Below, piece by piece: positions 38,652 to 47,834 of a DNA stretch of 64,000 nucleotides. The notes below the pieces were generated by a model that was not told the origin of the DNA, did no database searches, and saw only the letters and a program-made list of their open reading frames with translations. Position 1 is the first letter of the stretch. Each line of letters begins with the position of its first letter. The translations under genes were made by a program, and so were the position numbers. The stretch lies in contig NZ_LBMU02000016.1 of NCBI RefSeq assembly GCF_001005085.2, positions 152,269 to 216,268 on the forward strand. The letters run 5' to 3'. Origin of the DNA: Streptomyces humi (GTDB taxonomy: Bacteria > Actinomycetota > Actinomycetes > Streptomycetales > Streptomycetaceae).

Positions 38652-41600
38652 CCTTCGACACCCTGCTCGTCGCCAACCGCGGCGAGATCGCCGTCCGCGT
38701 CATCCGCACCGCCCGCGAACTGGGCCTGCGCACGGTCGCCGTGTACTCCGACCCCGACCGGGCCGCCCCCCACGTACGCCTGGCCGACGAGGCGGTCCGG
38801 CTCGGCCCGGCACCCGCGAAGGAGTCGTACCTCGACGCCGACCTGGTCCTGAAGGCGGCGAAGGACACCGGCGCCGGCGCGATCCACCCCGGCTACGGTT
38901 TCCTCTCCGAGGACGCCGGGTTCGCCCGGCGCTGCGAGGAGGCCGGGATCGTGTTCGTGGGCCCGACCCCGGAACAGCTGGAGCTGTTCGGCGCCAAGCA
39001 CACGGCACGGGCGGCGGCCGAGGCGGCCGGGGTACCGCTGGCCCCGGGCACCGGCCTCCTCTCCGGTCCGGACGAGGCCCTTCGGGCAGCCGCCGCCATC
39101 GGCTATCCCGTCATGCTCAAGGCCACCGGCGGTGGCGGCGGCATCGGCATGTCGGCCTGCCGGTCGGCCGCCGAACTGACCGAGGCCTGGGAGCGGGTGC
39201 AGCGGGTCGCCGCCGCCTCCTTCTCCTCCGCCGGAGTGTTCCTGGAGCGCCTGGTCGAGCACGCCCGCCATGTCGAGGTGCAGGTGTTCGGCGACGGCGC
39301 GGGCCGGGTCGTCACCTTCGGCGACCGGGACTGCTCGCTCCAGCGCCGCAACCAGAAGGTCGTCGAGGAGGCCCCGGCCCCCGGCCTGCCCGACCACGTT
39401 CGTGCCCGGCTCGCCTCCGCCGCCCGCGGACTGTGCGCCTCGGTCGGCTACCGCTCCGCGGGCACGGTCGAGTTCGTGTACGACGCGGCCCGCGAGGAGG
39501 CCTACTTCCTCGAGGTCAACACCCGCCTCCAGGTGGAGCACCCGGTCACCGAGGAGATCTACGGCGTCGACCTGGTCGCCTGGATGCTGCGCCTGGCGCG
39601 GGGCGAGTCCGAGGTCGTGCGCGACCCGGGCGCACCGCGCGGGCACGCCGTCGAGGCCCGGGTCTACGCCGAGGACCCGTCCCGGGAACACCGGCCCAGC
39701 GCCGGGCTGCTGACCCGGGTGGAGTTCCCGGAGGACGTACGCGTCGACGGCTGGGTGGAGACCGGCACCGAGGTGACGACGTCGTACGACCCGATGCTCG
39801 CGAAGGTGATCGCGCACGGCCCCGACCGCGCGGGGGCGCTGCGCAAGCTGGACGAGGCGCTGGCCCGCACCCGGGTCGACGGCATCGAGACCAACCTGGG
39901 CCTGGTGCGCGCCGCGCTCACCGAACCCGGCTTCCGCGCCGCCGCCCACTCCACGGCGACCCTCGCCACGGTCACCGATCCCACCCCGCGGATCGAGGTC
40001 GTCTCGGCCGGCACCGTCACCACGGTCCAGGACTGGCCGGGGCGCACCGGCTACTGGCAGGTGGGCGTGCCCCCGAGCGGCCCGATGGACGACCGTTCCC
40101 TCCGCCTCGGCAACCGTGCGCTCGGCAACCCGGAAGGCGCGCCCGGCCTGGAGTGCACCCTCCAGGGCCCGTCGCTGCGCTTCACCCACGCCACGACCGT
40201 CTGTGTGACCGGCGCCCCGGCGCCGGTGGCCGTCGACGGCATCCCCGTCGCCCAGTGGGAACCGGTGACGGTCCCGGCGGGCGGGCTGCTGGAGGTCGGC
40301 GCCCCCGCCGGGCACGGCCTGCGCACCTACGTGCTGTTCGCCGGCGGCGGCCTGGACGTCCCGGCCTTCCTGGGCAGTGCGAGCACCTTCACGCTGGGCC
40401 GGTTCGGCGGGCACGGCGGACGGGCGCTGCGCACGGGTGACGTCCTGCACGGCGGCGCCGTGACAGCGGGCGAGCCGGTGGCCGAACGCCCGCGCCTCAC
40501 CACCGTCTGGCACCTCGCGGCCGTCGAAGGCCCGCACGCCGCACCGGAGTTCTTCACCGAGGACGACATCCGTGACTTCTACGCCGCCGAGTGGAAGGTG
40601 CACTTCAACTCGGCGCGCACCGGGGTCCGGCTGGTGGGGCCCAAGCCGCGCTGGGCGCGCACCGACGGCGGAGAGGCGGGCCTGCACCCGTCCAACATCC
40701 ATGACACCCCGTACTCGGTCGGCGCCGTCGACTACACCGGCGACATGCCGGTCCTGCTCGGCCCCGACGGTCCCTCGCTGGGCGGTTTCGTGTGCCCGGC
40801 GACCGTCCTGAGCGGCGAACGCTGGAAGCTCGGCCAGCTCCGCCCCGGCGACACGGTCCGCTTCACCCCGGTCGACGTGACGGGAGCGCCCCGCCCCGAG
40901 ATCGTCGACGGCGGTGTGCTGGCCCGCGACGGGGACGTCACCTACCGGCGCAGCGGCGACGACAACCTGCTGGTCGAGTTCGGCCCGATGCAGCTGGACC
41001 TGGCGCTCCGCATGCGCGTCCACGCGCTGATGGAGGCGGTGACGGCGGCGGCCCTGCCCGGGGTCACGGACCTCACCCCCGGTATCCGCTCGCTCCAGAT
41101 CCGGACGGACCCGGCCGTCCTGCCCCAGTCCGGACTCCTGCCCGTCATCCGGGAGATCGTCTCGGGCCTGCCGCCCACCGCCGAACTGGTGGTCCCCTCC
41201 CGCACGGTCCACCTCCCGCTCTCCTGGGACGACCCGGCGACCCGGGAGGCGATCGCCCGCTACATGGCGGGGGTCCGCGACGACGCGCCCTGGTGCCCGT
41301 GGAACATCGAGTTCATCCGCCGGATCAACGGCCTGGACTCGGTCGAGGACGTGTACCGCACGGTCTTCGACGCGGAGTACCTCGTGCTGGGCCTCGGCGA
41401 CGTGTACCTGGGCGCCCCGGTCGCCACCCCGCTCGACCCGCGCCACCGCCTGGTCACCACGAAGTACAACCCGGCCCGCACCTGGACCGCCGAGAACTCG
41501 GTCGGCATCGGCGGCGCCTATCTCTGCGTCTACGGCATGGAGGGCCCGGGCGGCTACCAGTTCGTGGGCCGCACCACCCAGGTCTGGTCGGGGTGGCAGC

Positions 41601-42157
41601 AGCGGGGCGCGTTCGAGCCGGGCTCGCCGTGGCTGCTGCGGTTCTTCGACCGGATCAGGTGGTATCCGGTGACCGCGGAGGAACTCCTCGACCTGCGGGC
41701 CGACATCACCTCCGGCAGGTTCGTGCCGCGCGTCGAGGAGGGGACCTTCTCCCTGGCGTCATACCAGGGCTTCCTCGCGGAACACGCCGACGCGATCGCG
41801 GAGTTCAGGTCACGTCAGCAGAAGGCGTTCACCGGGGAACGCGATGCCTGGGAGGCGGCGGGCGAGTTCGCACGGGCGGCCGCGGCCACGGCCCCCGCCG
41901 CCGCGCCGACGGAGGTGTCCGTACCGCCGGGCGGCCGGCTGATAGAGGCCGAGTTCGCCGCCTCCGTATGGCAGTTGAACGTCCGGCCGGGCGACGAGGT
42001 GACCTCCGGTCAGCCGCTGCTCGCCCTGGAGGCGATGAAGATGGAGTCCAGGGTGCACGCGCCGATGGCCGGTGTGGTGACGGAGATCCTGGCCCGGCCC
42101 GGCGACCAGGTGGAGGCCGGCACGGCGCTGCTCGTCCTCGCCCCGGCCGCGAACTGA
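38648..42157 (+). CDS. Biotin-dependent urea/guanidine carboxylase
   Basis: A 1169-residue multidomain carboxylase. Residues 1-450 are biotin carboxylase (LLVANRGEIAVRVIRTAREL, ATP-grasp loop KATGGGGGIGMSA, FLEVNTRLQVEHPVTEEIYG). About 465-770 is a KipA/AHS2-like domain and 770-1010 a KipI/AHS1-like domain, together the carboxyltransferase. The C-terminal biotin carrier domain has the biotinyl Lys in LALEAMKMESRVHAP. It carboxylates urea or, given the two DUF1989 partners, more probably guanidine. Unlike yeast urea amidolyase, the allophanate hydrolase is a separate gene 18 bp downstream. Substrate choice needs alignment at the specificity residue. Confidence 0.94.
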   Translation: MTFDTLLVANRGEIAVRVIRTARELGLRTVAVYSDPDRAAPHVRLADEAVRLGPAPAKESYLDADLVLKAAKDTGAGAIHPGYGFLSEDAGFARRCEEAGIVFVGPTPEQLELFGAKHTARAAAEAAGVPLAPGTGLLSGPDEALRAAAAIGYPVMLKATGGGGGIGMSACRSAAELTEAWERVQRVAAASFSSAGVFLERLVEHARHVEVQVFGDGAGRVVTFGDRDCSLQRRNQKVVEEAPAPGLPDHVRARLASAARGLCASVGYRSAGTVEFVYDAAREEAYFLEVNTRLQVEHPVTEEIYGVDLVAWMLRLARGESEVVRDPGAPRGHAVEARVYAEDPSREHRPSAGLLTRVEFPEDVRVDGWVETGTEVTTSYDPMLAKVIAHGPDRAGALRKLDEALARTRVDGIETNLGLVRAALTEPGFRAAAHSTATLATVTDPTPRIEVVSAGTVTTVQDWPGRTGYWQVGVPPSGPMDDRSLRLGNRALGNPEGAPGLECTLQGPSLRFTHATTVCVTGAPAPVAVDGIPVAQWEPVTVPAGGLLEVGAPAGHGLRTYVLFAGGGLDVPAFLGSASTFTLGRFGGHGGRALRTGDVLHGGAVTAGEPVAERPRLTTVWHLAAVEGPHAAPEFFTEDDIRDFYAAEWKVHFNSARTGVRLVGPKPRWARTDGGEAGLHPSNIHDTPYSVGAVDYTGDMPVLLGPDGPSLGGFVCPATVLSGERWKLGQLRPGDTVRFTPVDVTGAPRPEIVDGGVLARDGDVTYRRSGDDNLLVEFGPMQLDLALRMRVHALMEAVTAAALPGVTDLTPGIRSLQIRTDPAVLPQSGLLPVIREIVSGLPPTAELVVPSRTVHLPLSWDDPATREAIARYMAGVRDDAPWCPWNIEFIRRINGLDSVEDVYRTVFDAEYLVLGLGDVYLGAPVATPLDPRHRLVTTKYNPARTWTAENSVGIGGAYLCVYGMEGPGGYQFVGRTTQVWSGWQQRGAFEPGSPWLLRFFDRIRWYPVTAEELLDLRADITSGRFVPRVEEGTFSLASYQGFLAEHADAIAEFRSRQQKAFTGERDAWEAAGEFARAAAATAPAAAPTEVSVPPGGRLIEAEFAASVWQLNVRPGDEVTSGQPLLALEAMKMESRVHAPMAGVVTEILARPGDQVEAGTALLVLAPAAN

Positions 42158-42175
42158 CCCCGAGGAGCGAACAAC

Positions 42176-43921
42176 ATGTCCAGCACCCTCTCCCGTGTCC
42201 GGGCCGCCTACGCGCGCGTCGAAGCGGTCGGCCGCCCCGAGATCTGGATCGACCTGCGCCCGCGGGAGGAGACCGAGGCGGAGGCCCGCGCGATCGACGA
42301 ACGGGTGGCCGCCGGGGAGCGGCTCCCCCTGGCGGGGCGCCTGTTCGCCGCCAAGGGCAACATCGACGTCCGTGGGCTGCCCACGACGGCGGGCTGTCCG
42401 GCGTACGCGTACGAGCCGGCGGCCGACGCCCCCGTGGTGGCCCGGTTGCGAGCGGCGGGCGCGCTGGTGCTCGGCACCACCAACCTCGACCAGTTCGCGA
42501 CCGGCCTGGTGGGCACCCGCTCCCCGTACGGCGCCGTGCGCAACGCGATCGACCCGTCGAGGATCAGCGGCGGTTCCAGTTCGGGTTCGGCGGTGGCGGT
42601 CGCCCTGGGGATCGTCGACTTCGCCCTGGGCACGGACACGGCGGGCTCGGGCCGGATCCCGGCCGCTTTCAACGGCATCGTCGGCCTCAAGCCCACCCGG
42701 GGCCTGGTGCCGACGGCGGGGGTGGTGCCGGCCTGCGCCTCGATCGACTGCGTGACGGTGTTCGCCCGCACCCTGGCGGAGGCCGAGCAGGCGCTGAGCC
42801 ATGCCGCGGCCGGGCCGGAGCATGCGCTCCCGCCGCTCCCCCGGCGCCGTCCAGGCCCCTGGCGCGTCGCCGTCCCGCCGATCGGACAGCTCGGTGAGCT
42901 CGACGAGGGCTGGGTGGCGGCCTACGAGGCGGCGGTGGCCCGCCTGACCGCCGCGGGCGCCTCGGTCCGCACCCTCGATCTCACCCCCTTCACGGAGGCG
43001 GCGGCGATGCTCTACGAGGGCGCGTTCGTCGCGGAGCGCTACACGGCAGTGGGTCCCTTTGTCGACAAGTTGATCTCATCGGGCGGGGAGGGTCTGGATC
43101 CCACCGTGGCCGGCATCATCACCCGGGCCCGTGACATCCCGGCGCACCGGCTCTTCGCCGACCAGGAGCGCCTCGCGGACCTGCGCGCCCGTGCCCTGGC
43201 CGAGCTGTCCGACGCGGACGCCCTTCTTCTCCCCACCGCCCCCGGCCACCCGACCCTGGCGGAGGTGGCGGCCGACCCGCTGGGCGCCAACGCCCGCCTG
43301 GGCCGCTTCACCAACTCGACCAACCTCTTCGACCTGGCGGCGGTGGCGGTTCCGGCCGGCGAGGTGAACGGTCTCCCGTTCGGCGTGATGCTGATCGGCC
43401 CGGCGTTCACGGACGAGCGCCTGGCCGCGATCGCCCGCTCCCTGGAGCCGCGGGTGCGGCTGGCGGTCCTGGGCGCCCATCTGACGGGCCAGCCCCTCAA
43501 CTCCCAGCTGCTGGCGCAGGGCGCGGTACTGGACGGCACCACGACCACGGCCCCGGCGTACCGCTTCCACGCCCTGCGGACCGACCCGCCCAAGCCCGGC
43601 CTGGTGCACGTGGGCGGGGGCGGCGCGGCGATCGAGACGGAGGTGTGGACCCTCCCGGCGGAGGGCCTGGGCCGCCTGCTGGCGAGTCTCCCCCGCCCGA
43701 TGACCCTGGGCACGGTGGAACTGGCGGACGGCACCACCGCCGCCGGCTTCCTGTGCGAACCGGACGCGCTGACGGACGCCGAGGACATCACCCGGTACGG
43801 AGGCTGGCGCGCCTTCTTGGCAGGAGCCGAGGACAGCGCCCCGTCAGGGGTGCGGGGAACCGCGCGATCAGCCCCCACGCACCCGCACGCACCGCTCGGC
43901 GATCACCCCACCGACGAGTAG
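42176..43921 (+). CDS. Allophanate hydrolase
   Basis: A 581-residue amidase-signature hydrolase that converts allophanate to ammonia and carbon dioxide. The Ser-cisSer-Lys triad is visible: Lys in FAAKGNIDVRGLPTTAGCP and Ser in RISGGSSSGSAVAVALG, with GTDTAGSGRIPAAFNG. The C-terminal domain (about 465-550: LVHVGGGGAAIETEVWTLP, TLGTVELADGTTAAGFLCEP, DITRYGGWRAFLA) matches the AtzF-type decarboxylase domain. The final ~27 residues (SAPSGVRGTARSAPTH..) are encoded by a copy of the dispersed repeat and are probably an accidental extension. Last gene of the four-gene operon; overlaps helY tail to tail by 19 bp. Confidence 0.94.
   Translation: MSSTLSRVRAAYARVEAVGRPEIWIDLRPREETEAEARAIDERVAAGERLPLAGRLFAAKGNIDVRGLPTTAGCPAYAYEPAADAPVVARLRAAGALVLGTTNLDQFATGLVGTRSPYGAVRNAIDPSRISGGSSSGSAVAVALGIVDFALGTDTAGSGRIPAAFNGIVGLKPTRGLVPTAGVVPACASIDCVTVFARTLAEAEQALSHAAAGPEHALPPLPRRRPGPWRVAVPPIGQLGELDEGWVAAYEAAVARLTAAGASVRTLDLTPFTEAAAMLYEGAFVAERYTAVGPFVDKLISSGGEGLDPTVAGIITRARDIPAHRLFADQERLADLRARALAELSDADALLLPTAPGHPTLAEVAADPLGANARLGRFTNSTNLFDLAAVAVPAGEVNGLPFGVMLIGPAFTDERLAAIARSLEPRVRLAVLGAHLTGQPLNSQLLAQGAVLDGTTTTAPAYRFHALRTDPPKPGLVHVGGGGAAIETEVWTLPAEGLGRLLASLPRPMTLGTVELADGTTAAGFLCEPDALTDAEDITRYGGWRAFLAGAEDSAPSGVRGTARSAPTHPHAPLGDHPTDE
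43836..43877. repeat. Dispersed repeat, copy 2, read through by the allophanate hydrolase gene
   Basis: GCGCCCCGTCAGGGG then TGCGGGGAAC and CGCGCGATCAGCCCCC, the same element as 1450-1491. Here it lies within the last 90 bp of an open reading frame, so it replaces the original stop region of the gene. Confidence 0.75.
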
Positions 43922-46713
43922 GCCACAACCCCCCGCAGCACCAGATCGACGGCCTTGCGCGCCGTCTTCCCCACCGTCGACCCCTCACCCGCCGGCGCCG
44001 CCGCGGACAACTGCCCCAGCACGTCGATGACCTGCTTGCACCACCGCACGAAGTCCCCCGCGGGCATCTCGGCCTCGCGCAGCACCTCGTCCAGTCCCGT
44101 GCCGGAGGCCCACATGTACACGGCCCAGGCGAAGCCCAGGTCGGGCTCGCGCTGCCCGACGCCCTCGGTCTGGTTGATGCGGAACTCCTCCTCCAGGGCG
44201 TCGAGGCGCCCCCAGATCCGCACCATCTCGCCGAGCGCGGCCTTGGCCTTGCCGGACGGCACCTTCGGGGCCATCGCGTCGTCCCCGGCGCGCGCTTCGT
44301 ACACCAACGCGGAGACACACGCGGCGAGTTCGGCGGGGCCGAGCCCCTCCCACACACCCGCCCGCAGGCATTCGCTGGCGAGCAGGTCCAGTTCGCCGTA
44401 GAGCCGGGCGAGCCGCTTGCCGTGTTCGGTGACCTCGTCCCCGCGCAGGTAGTCCAGCTCGGTCAGCAGGGCCACGATCCGGTCGAAGGTCCGGGCGATG
44501 GTGTTGGTCCGCCCCTCGATGCGCCGCTCCAGCTGTGAGGTGTCCCGCATCAGCCGGTGGTAGCGCTCCGCCCAACGGGCGTGGTCCTCGCGGTCGTTGC
44601 ACCCGTGGCAGGGGTGGGCGCGGATCGCCGTGCGCAGTCGGGCGATCTCGCGGTCGTCGGCCGCCTGCGACCGCTTCTTGCGGGCCCGCTCCGGCGGGAT
44701 GTGCCCGGCCTTGGTGCGCAGTGCGGAGGCGAGGTCCCGACGGGACTGCGGGGAACGGGGGTTGAAGGACTTGGGGATCCGCATCCGCTCCAGCGCCTCG
44801 ACGGGCACCGGGAAGTCCATCGACGCCAGCCGCTTGACCTGCCGTTCGGCGGTCAGCACCAGCGGGCGCGGCCCGTCGTGCTGTTCGAAGCCGCGGTGGC
44901 CGTTGGACCGGCCGGCGGGCAGCCCGGGGTCGAGGACCAGCGCGAGCCCGGCGTACTTGCCCGTCGGCACGTGGATGACATCGCCCGGCTTGAGCTTCTC
45001 CAGGGCCACGGCCGCCTCGGCGCGCCGCTGGGCCGCGCCCTGCCGGGACAGTTCGGTCTCCCGGTCCTTCAGCTCGCGCCGCAGGCGCGCGTACTCCTCG
45101 AAGTCGCCGAGGTGGCAGGTCATGGACTCCTTGTAGCCGCTGAGCCCTTCCTCGTTGCGCTGCACCTGCCGGGAGATCCCGACGACCGACTTGTCGGCCT
45201 GGAACTGCGCGAACGAGGTCTCCAGCAGTTCCCGGGAGCGGTGCCGCCCGAACTGCTCGACCAGGTTGACCGCCATGTTGTACGAGGGCTTGAAGCTGGA
45301 CCGCAGCGGATAGGTGCGGGTGCCCGCGAGTCCGGCGAGGTGCTCGGGGCTCATCCCGCGCTGCCACAGCACCACCGCATGGCCCTCGACGTCGATGCCC
45401 CGCCGGCCCGCACGGCCCGTCAGCTGCGTGTACTCACCGGGGGTGATGTCGGCGTGCTGCTCGCCGTTCCACTTGACGAGCTTCTCCAACACCACCGAAC
45501 GGGCGGGCATGTTGATGCCGAGCGCGAGGGTCTCGGTGGCGAACACGGCCTTGACCAGGCCGCGTACGAAGAGTTCCTCGACGACCTCCTTGAAGGTGGG
45601 GAGCATGCCTGCGTGGTGGGCGGCGATGCCCCGCTCCAGGCCCTCGAGCCATTCGTAGTAGCCGAGGACGTGCAGGTCCTCGGGCGGGATGGACGAGGTG
45701 CGCTCCTCGACGAGTTCCCGCACCCTCTCCCGTGCCTCGTCGTCGTTGAGCCTGAGCCCCGCGTACAGGCACTGCTGGACGGCGGCCTCACAGGCGGCAC
45801 GGCTGAAGATGAAGGTGATGGCGGGCAGCAGGCCCTCGTTGTCGAGCCGTTCGATGACTTCGGGGCGGCCCGGGGTCCACACCCGGGAGCGCTGCCGGCG
45901 TTCCCGCTCCCGGTCGGCCTCGCGCATGGACCGGCCACGTCTGCGGTCCTGGTACGACGGACGCTGTGCCTCCATCCGGGCCAGCCGGGCGAGGTCGGGG
46001 TTGACGGCCTTCTTGTGCCCCTCGCCCTCCTCGAACAGGTCGTACATCCGGCGTCCGGCGAGGACGTGCTGGAACAGCGGGACGGGGCGGTGCTCGGAGA
46101 CGATGACCTCGGTGTCACCGCGGACGGTGTCGAGCCAGTCGCCGAACTCCTCGGCGTTGGAGACGGTCGCCGACAGCGACACCAGCGTCACGGACTCCGG
46201 GAGGTGGATGATCACTTCTTCCCAGACGGCGCCGCGGAAACGGTCGGAGAGGTAGTGGACCTCGTCCATGACCACGTAGCCGAGGCCGATGAGCGTCCCG
46301 GAGCCCGCGTACAGCATGTTCCGCAGGACCTCGGTGGTCATGACGACCACGGCGGCGTCCGGGTTGATGCTGTTGTCGCCGGTGAGCAGGCCGACCATGC
46401 CGTCTCCGTAGCGGCGGCAGAGGTCTGCGTACTTCTGGTTGGACAGCGCCTTGATGGGTGTCGTGTAGAAGCACTTCTTGCCCTGCATGAGGGCGAGGTG
46501 GACGGCGAACTCGCCCACGATCGTCTTGCCGGAGCCGGTGGGGGCGGCCACCAGGACGCCCTTTCCGGCTTCCAGGGCCTGGCAGGCCTCGATCTGGAAG
46601 GGGTCGAGGCCGAAGTCGTACATCTCGCGGAACGACGCGAGCGCGGTGGCCTGCTCGGCGGCCCGCCTGCGGGCCGCCGCATACCGCTCGGCCGGTGAGA
46701 GATCCTCTGTCAT
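43903..46713 (-). CDS. helY: SKI2/Mtr4-like DExH helicase (HelY)
   Basis: A 936-residue superfamily 2 helicase. Helicase motifs: LVAAPTGSGKTIVGEFAVHLA (Walker A), VVMTTEVLRNML, YVVMDEVHYLSDRFRG (DEVH), LVSLSATVSN, and in the second RecA domain AVFATETLALGINMPARSVV and YTQLTGRAGRRGIDVEGHAVV. The C-terminal part resembles the DSHCT domain (LAACVSALVYEARAG, RIWGRLDALEEEFRINQTEG). The order helY-tatC-tatA-pafC-pafB matches the Mycobacterium tuberculosis locus, hence the name. ATG at 46713 follows a near-leaderless PafBC-type promoter, pointing to induction by DNA damage. RNA or DNA substrate is not established. Confidence 0.95.
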   Translation of the reverse strand: MTEDLSPAERYAAARRRAAEQATALASFREMYDFGLDPFQIEACQALEAGKGVLVAAPTGSGKTIVGEFAVHLALMQGKKCFYTTPIKALSNQKYADLCRRYGDGMVGLLTGDNSINPDAAVVVMTTEVLRNMLYAGSGTLIGLGYVVMDEVHYLSDRFRGAVWEEVIIHLPESVTLVSLSATVSNAEEFGDWLDTVRGDTEVIVSEHRPVPLFQHVLAGRRMYDLFEEGEGHKKAVNPDLARLARMEAQRPSYQDRRRGRSMREADRERERRQRSRVWTPGRPEVIERLDNEGLLPAITFIFSRAACEAAVQQCLYAGLRLNDDEARERVRELVEERTSSIPPEDLHVLGYYEWLEGLERGIAAHHAGMLPTFKEVVEELFVRGLVKAVFATETLALGINMPARSVVLEKLVKWNGEQHADITPGEYTQLTGRAGRRGIDVEGHAVVLWQRGMSPEHLAGLAGTRTYPLRSSFKPSYNMAVNLVEQFGRHRSRELLETSFAQFQADKSVVGISRQVQRNEEGLSGYKESMTCHLGDFEEYARLRRELKDRETELSRQGAAQRRAEAAVALEKLKPGDVIHVPTGKYAGLALVLDPGLPAGRSNGHRGFEQHDGPRPLVLTAERQVKRLASMDFPVPVEALERMRIPKSFNPRSPQSRRDLASALRTKAGHIPPERARKKRSQAADDREIARLRTAIRAHPCHGCNDREDHARWAERYHRLMRDTSQLERRIEGRTNTIARTFDRIVALLTELDYLRGDEVTEHGKRLARLYGELDLLASECLRAGVWEGLGPAELAACVSALVYEARAGDDAMAPKVPSGKAKAALGEMVRIWGRLDALEEEFRINQTEGVGQREPDLGFAWAVYMWASGTGLDEVLREAEMPAGDFVRWCKQVIDVLGQLSAAAPAGEGSTVGKTARKAVDLVLRGVVAYSSVG

Positions 46714-46723
46714 CGTGCTTTCG

Positions 46724-46746
46724 AGCGTACCGGTCCCCACTGACAA
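46724..46746 (-). promoter_or_regulatory. PafBC-dependent (RecA-NDp type) DNA-damage promoter of helY
   Basis: On the minus strand TTGTCAGTG (46746-46738), exactly 8 nt, then TACGCT (46729-46724). This matches the actinobacterial RecA-NDp consensus TTGTCRGTG-N8-TAnnnT at every defined position. The -10 ends 11 bp before the helY ATG. The pafB and pafC activator genes lie 2-4 kb away in this window. Confidence 0.88.
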
Positions 46747-46788
46747 CAGGACGATCATTATCCGGAACATGGGACAGCGGACGACGAA

Positions 46789-46820
46789 GAGGTGCCCGCG
46801 TCCTGGGACGCGGGCACCTC
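46789..46820 (-). terminator. Terminator after tatC
   Basis: A perfect 15-bp inverted repeat (GAGGTGCCCGCGTCC and its complement, arms 46789-46803 and 46806-46820) 23 bp past the tatC stop, followed on the minus strand by TTCGTCGTCC. It isolates the tat genes from the helY promoter just beyond. Confidence 0.8.
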
Positions 46821-46842
46821 CTGGTGCTGGTGACGGTGTCCG

Positions 46843-47787
46843 TCAGGTCACGTCGTCATAGCCGTTGACCCGGTCCGGTCCGGCCTCGGGGAGGGCGCGG
46901 CTCGCGGTGACGGTCTCGATCTCGCCGACGTCCTCGGGTGTGAGGTCGAGGTCGGAGGCCTCGTCGTCGTCGAGTCCGTCCTCGTCGCGACGGCGCTTGC
47001 GCCGGTCGTTGAGGAGGGAGAAGGCGACCGCGCCGAAGTACAGCACCCAGATCGGCCCGGCGAGCGCCAGCATGGAGAGCGGGTCGGTGCTCGGGGTGGC
47101 GACGGCGGCGAAGACGGTGATGCCGAGGATCATCGCGCGCCACCAGCCGAGCATCCGCTTGCCGGTGATGATGCCGGTGAGGTTGAGCATCACCAGGAGC
47201 AGCGGCAGCTCGAAGGAGAGACCGAAGACGATCACCATGCGGGTGACCAGTTGCAGCAGGTCGTCGAGCGGCAGCAGGTTGCTGACCCCGTGCGGGGTGA
47301 AGCCGATGAGCACCTTCGCGGTGGTCGGCAGGACCTTGTACGCGAAGAAGGCGCCGGCGAAGAAGAGCGGGACGCCGGTGCCGACGAACGCGTAGGCGTA
47401 CTTCTTCTCGTGCCGGTGCAGGCCGGGGGCGACGAAGGCCCACAGCTGGTACAGCCAGACCGGGGAGGCGAAGACCACGCCGGCCATCAGGGAGACCTGG
47501 AGGGCGAGCGTGAAGGGCGCGAGCAGACCGTTGATGGTGATCTGGGCGCACTGCTCGTCACCGGTGGTCTTGTTCATCTCCGAGAAGGTGTGCGCGCAAC
47601 CGACGGATTCGAGGATCGGCTTGGTGAGGAAGTCGATGATGTTGTTGTAGAAGAAGGCGGCGACCACCGTGATGACGATGATGGCCAGCATGGCCTTCGC
47701 GAGCCGGTTGCGGAGCTCGCGAAGGTGATCCGCGAGAGGCATCCGCCCCTCGGGATCCTTCTCCTGTTTGCGGGCAGACTTGGGCAA
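46843..47787 (-). CDS. tatC: Sec-independent translocase subunit TatC
   Basis: A 314-residue polytopic membrane protein, the signal-peptide receptor of the twin-arginine pathway. Conserved N-terminal MPLADHLRELRNRLAKAML, then six helices, with the family segments SLMAGVVFASPVWLYQLWAF, APGLHRHEKKYAY and FGLSFELPLLLVMLNLTGI. The cytoplasmic C-terminus is long and acidic (RRDEDGLDDDEASDLDLTPED), as in other Streptomyces TatC. The open start is TTG at 47787 (MPKSARKQEKDPEGR); an ATG 15 codons later would remove a basic leader. A helix terminator follows. Confidence 0.96.
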   Translation of the reverse strand: MPKSARKQEKDPEGRMPLADHLRELRNRLAKAMLAIIVITVVAAFFYNNIIDFLTKPILESVGCAHTFSEMNKTTGDEQCAQITINGLLAPFTLALQVSLMAGVVFASPVWLYQLWAFVAPGLHRHEKKYAYAFVGTGVPLFFAGAFFAYKVLPTTAKVLIGFTPHGVSNLLPLDDLLQLVTRMVIVFGLSFELPLLLVMLNLTGIITGKRMLGWWRAMILGITVFAAVATPSTDPLSMLALAGPIWVLYFGAVAFSLLNDRRKRRRDEDGLDDDEASDLDLTPEDVGEIETVTASRALPEAGPDRVNGYDDVT

Positions 47788-47834
47788 CCCACGTCCTCAT
47801 CTCATGCGGCAGGCCGGGGGTTACCGGCCTTGCG

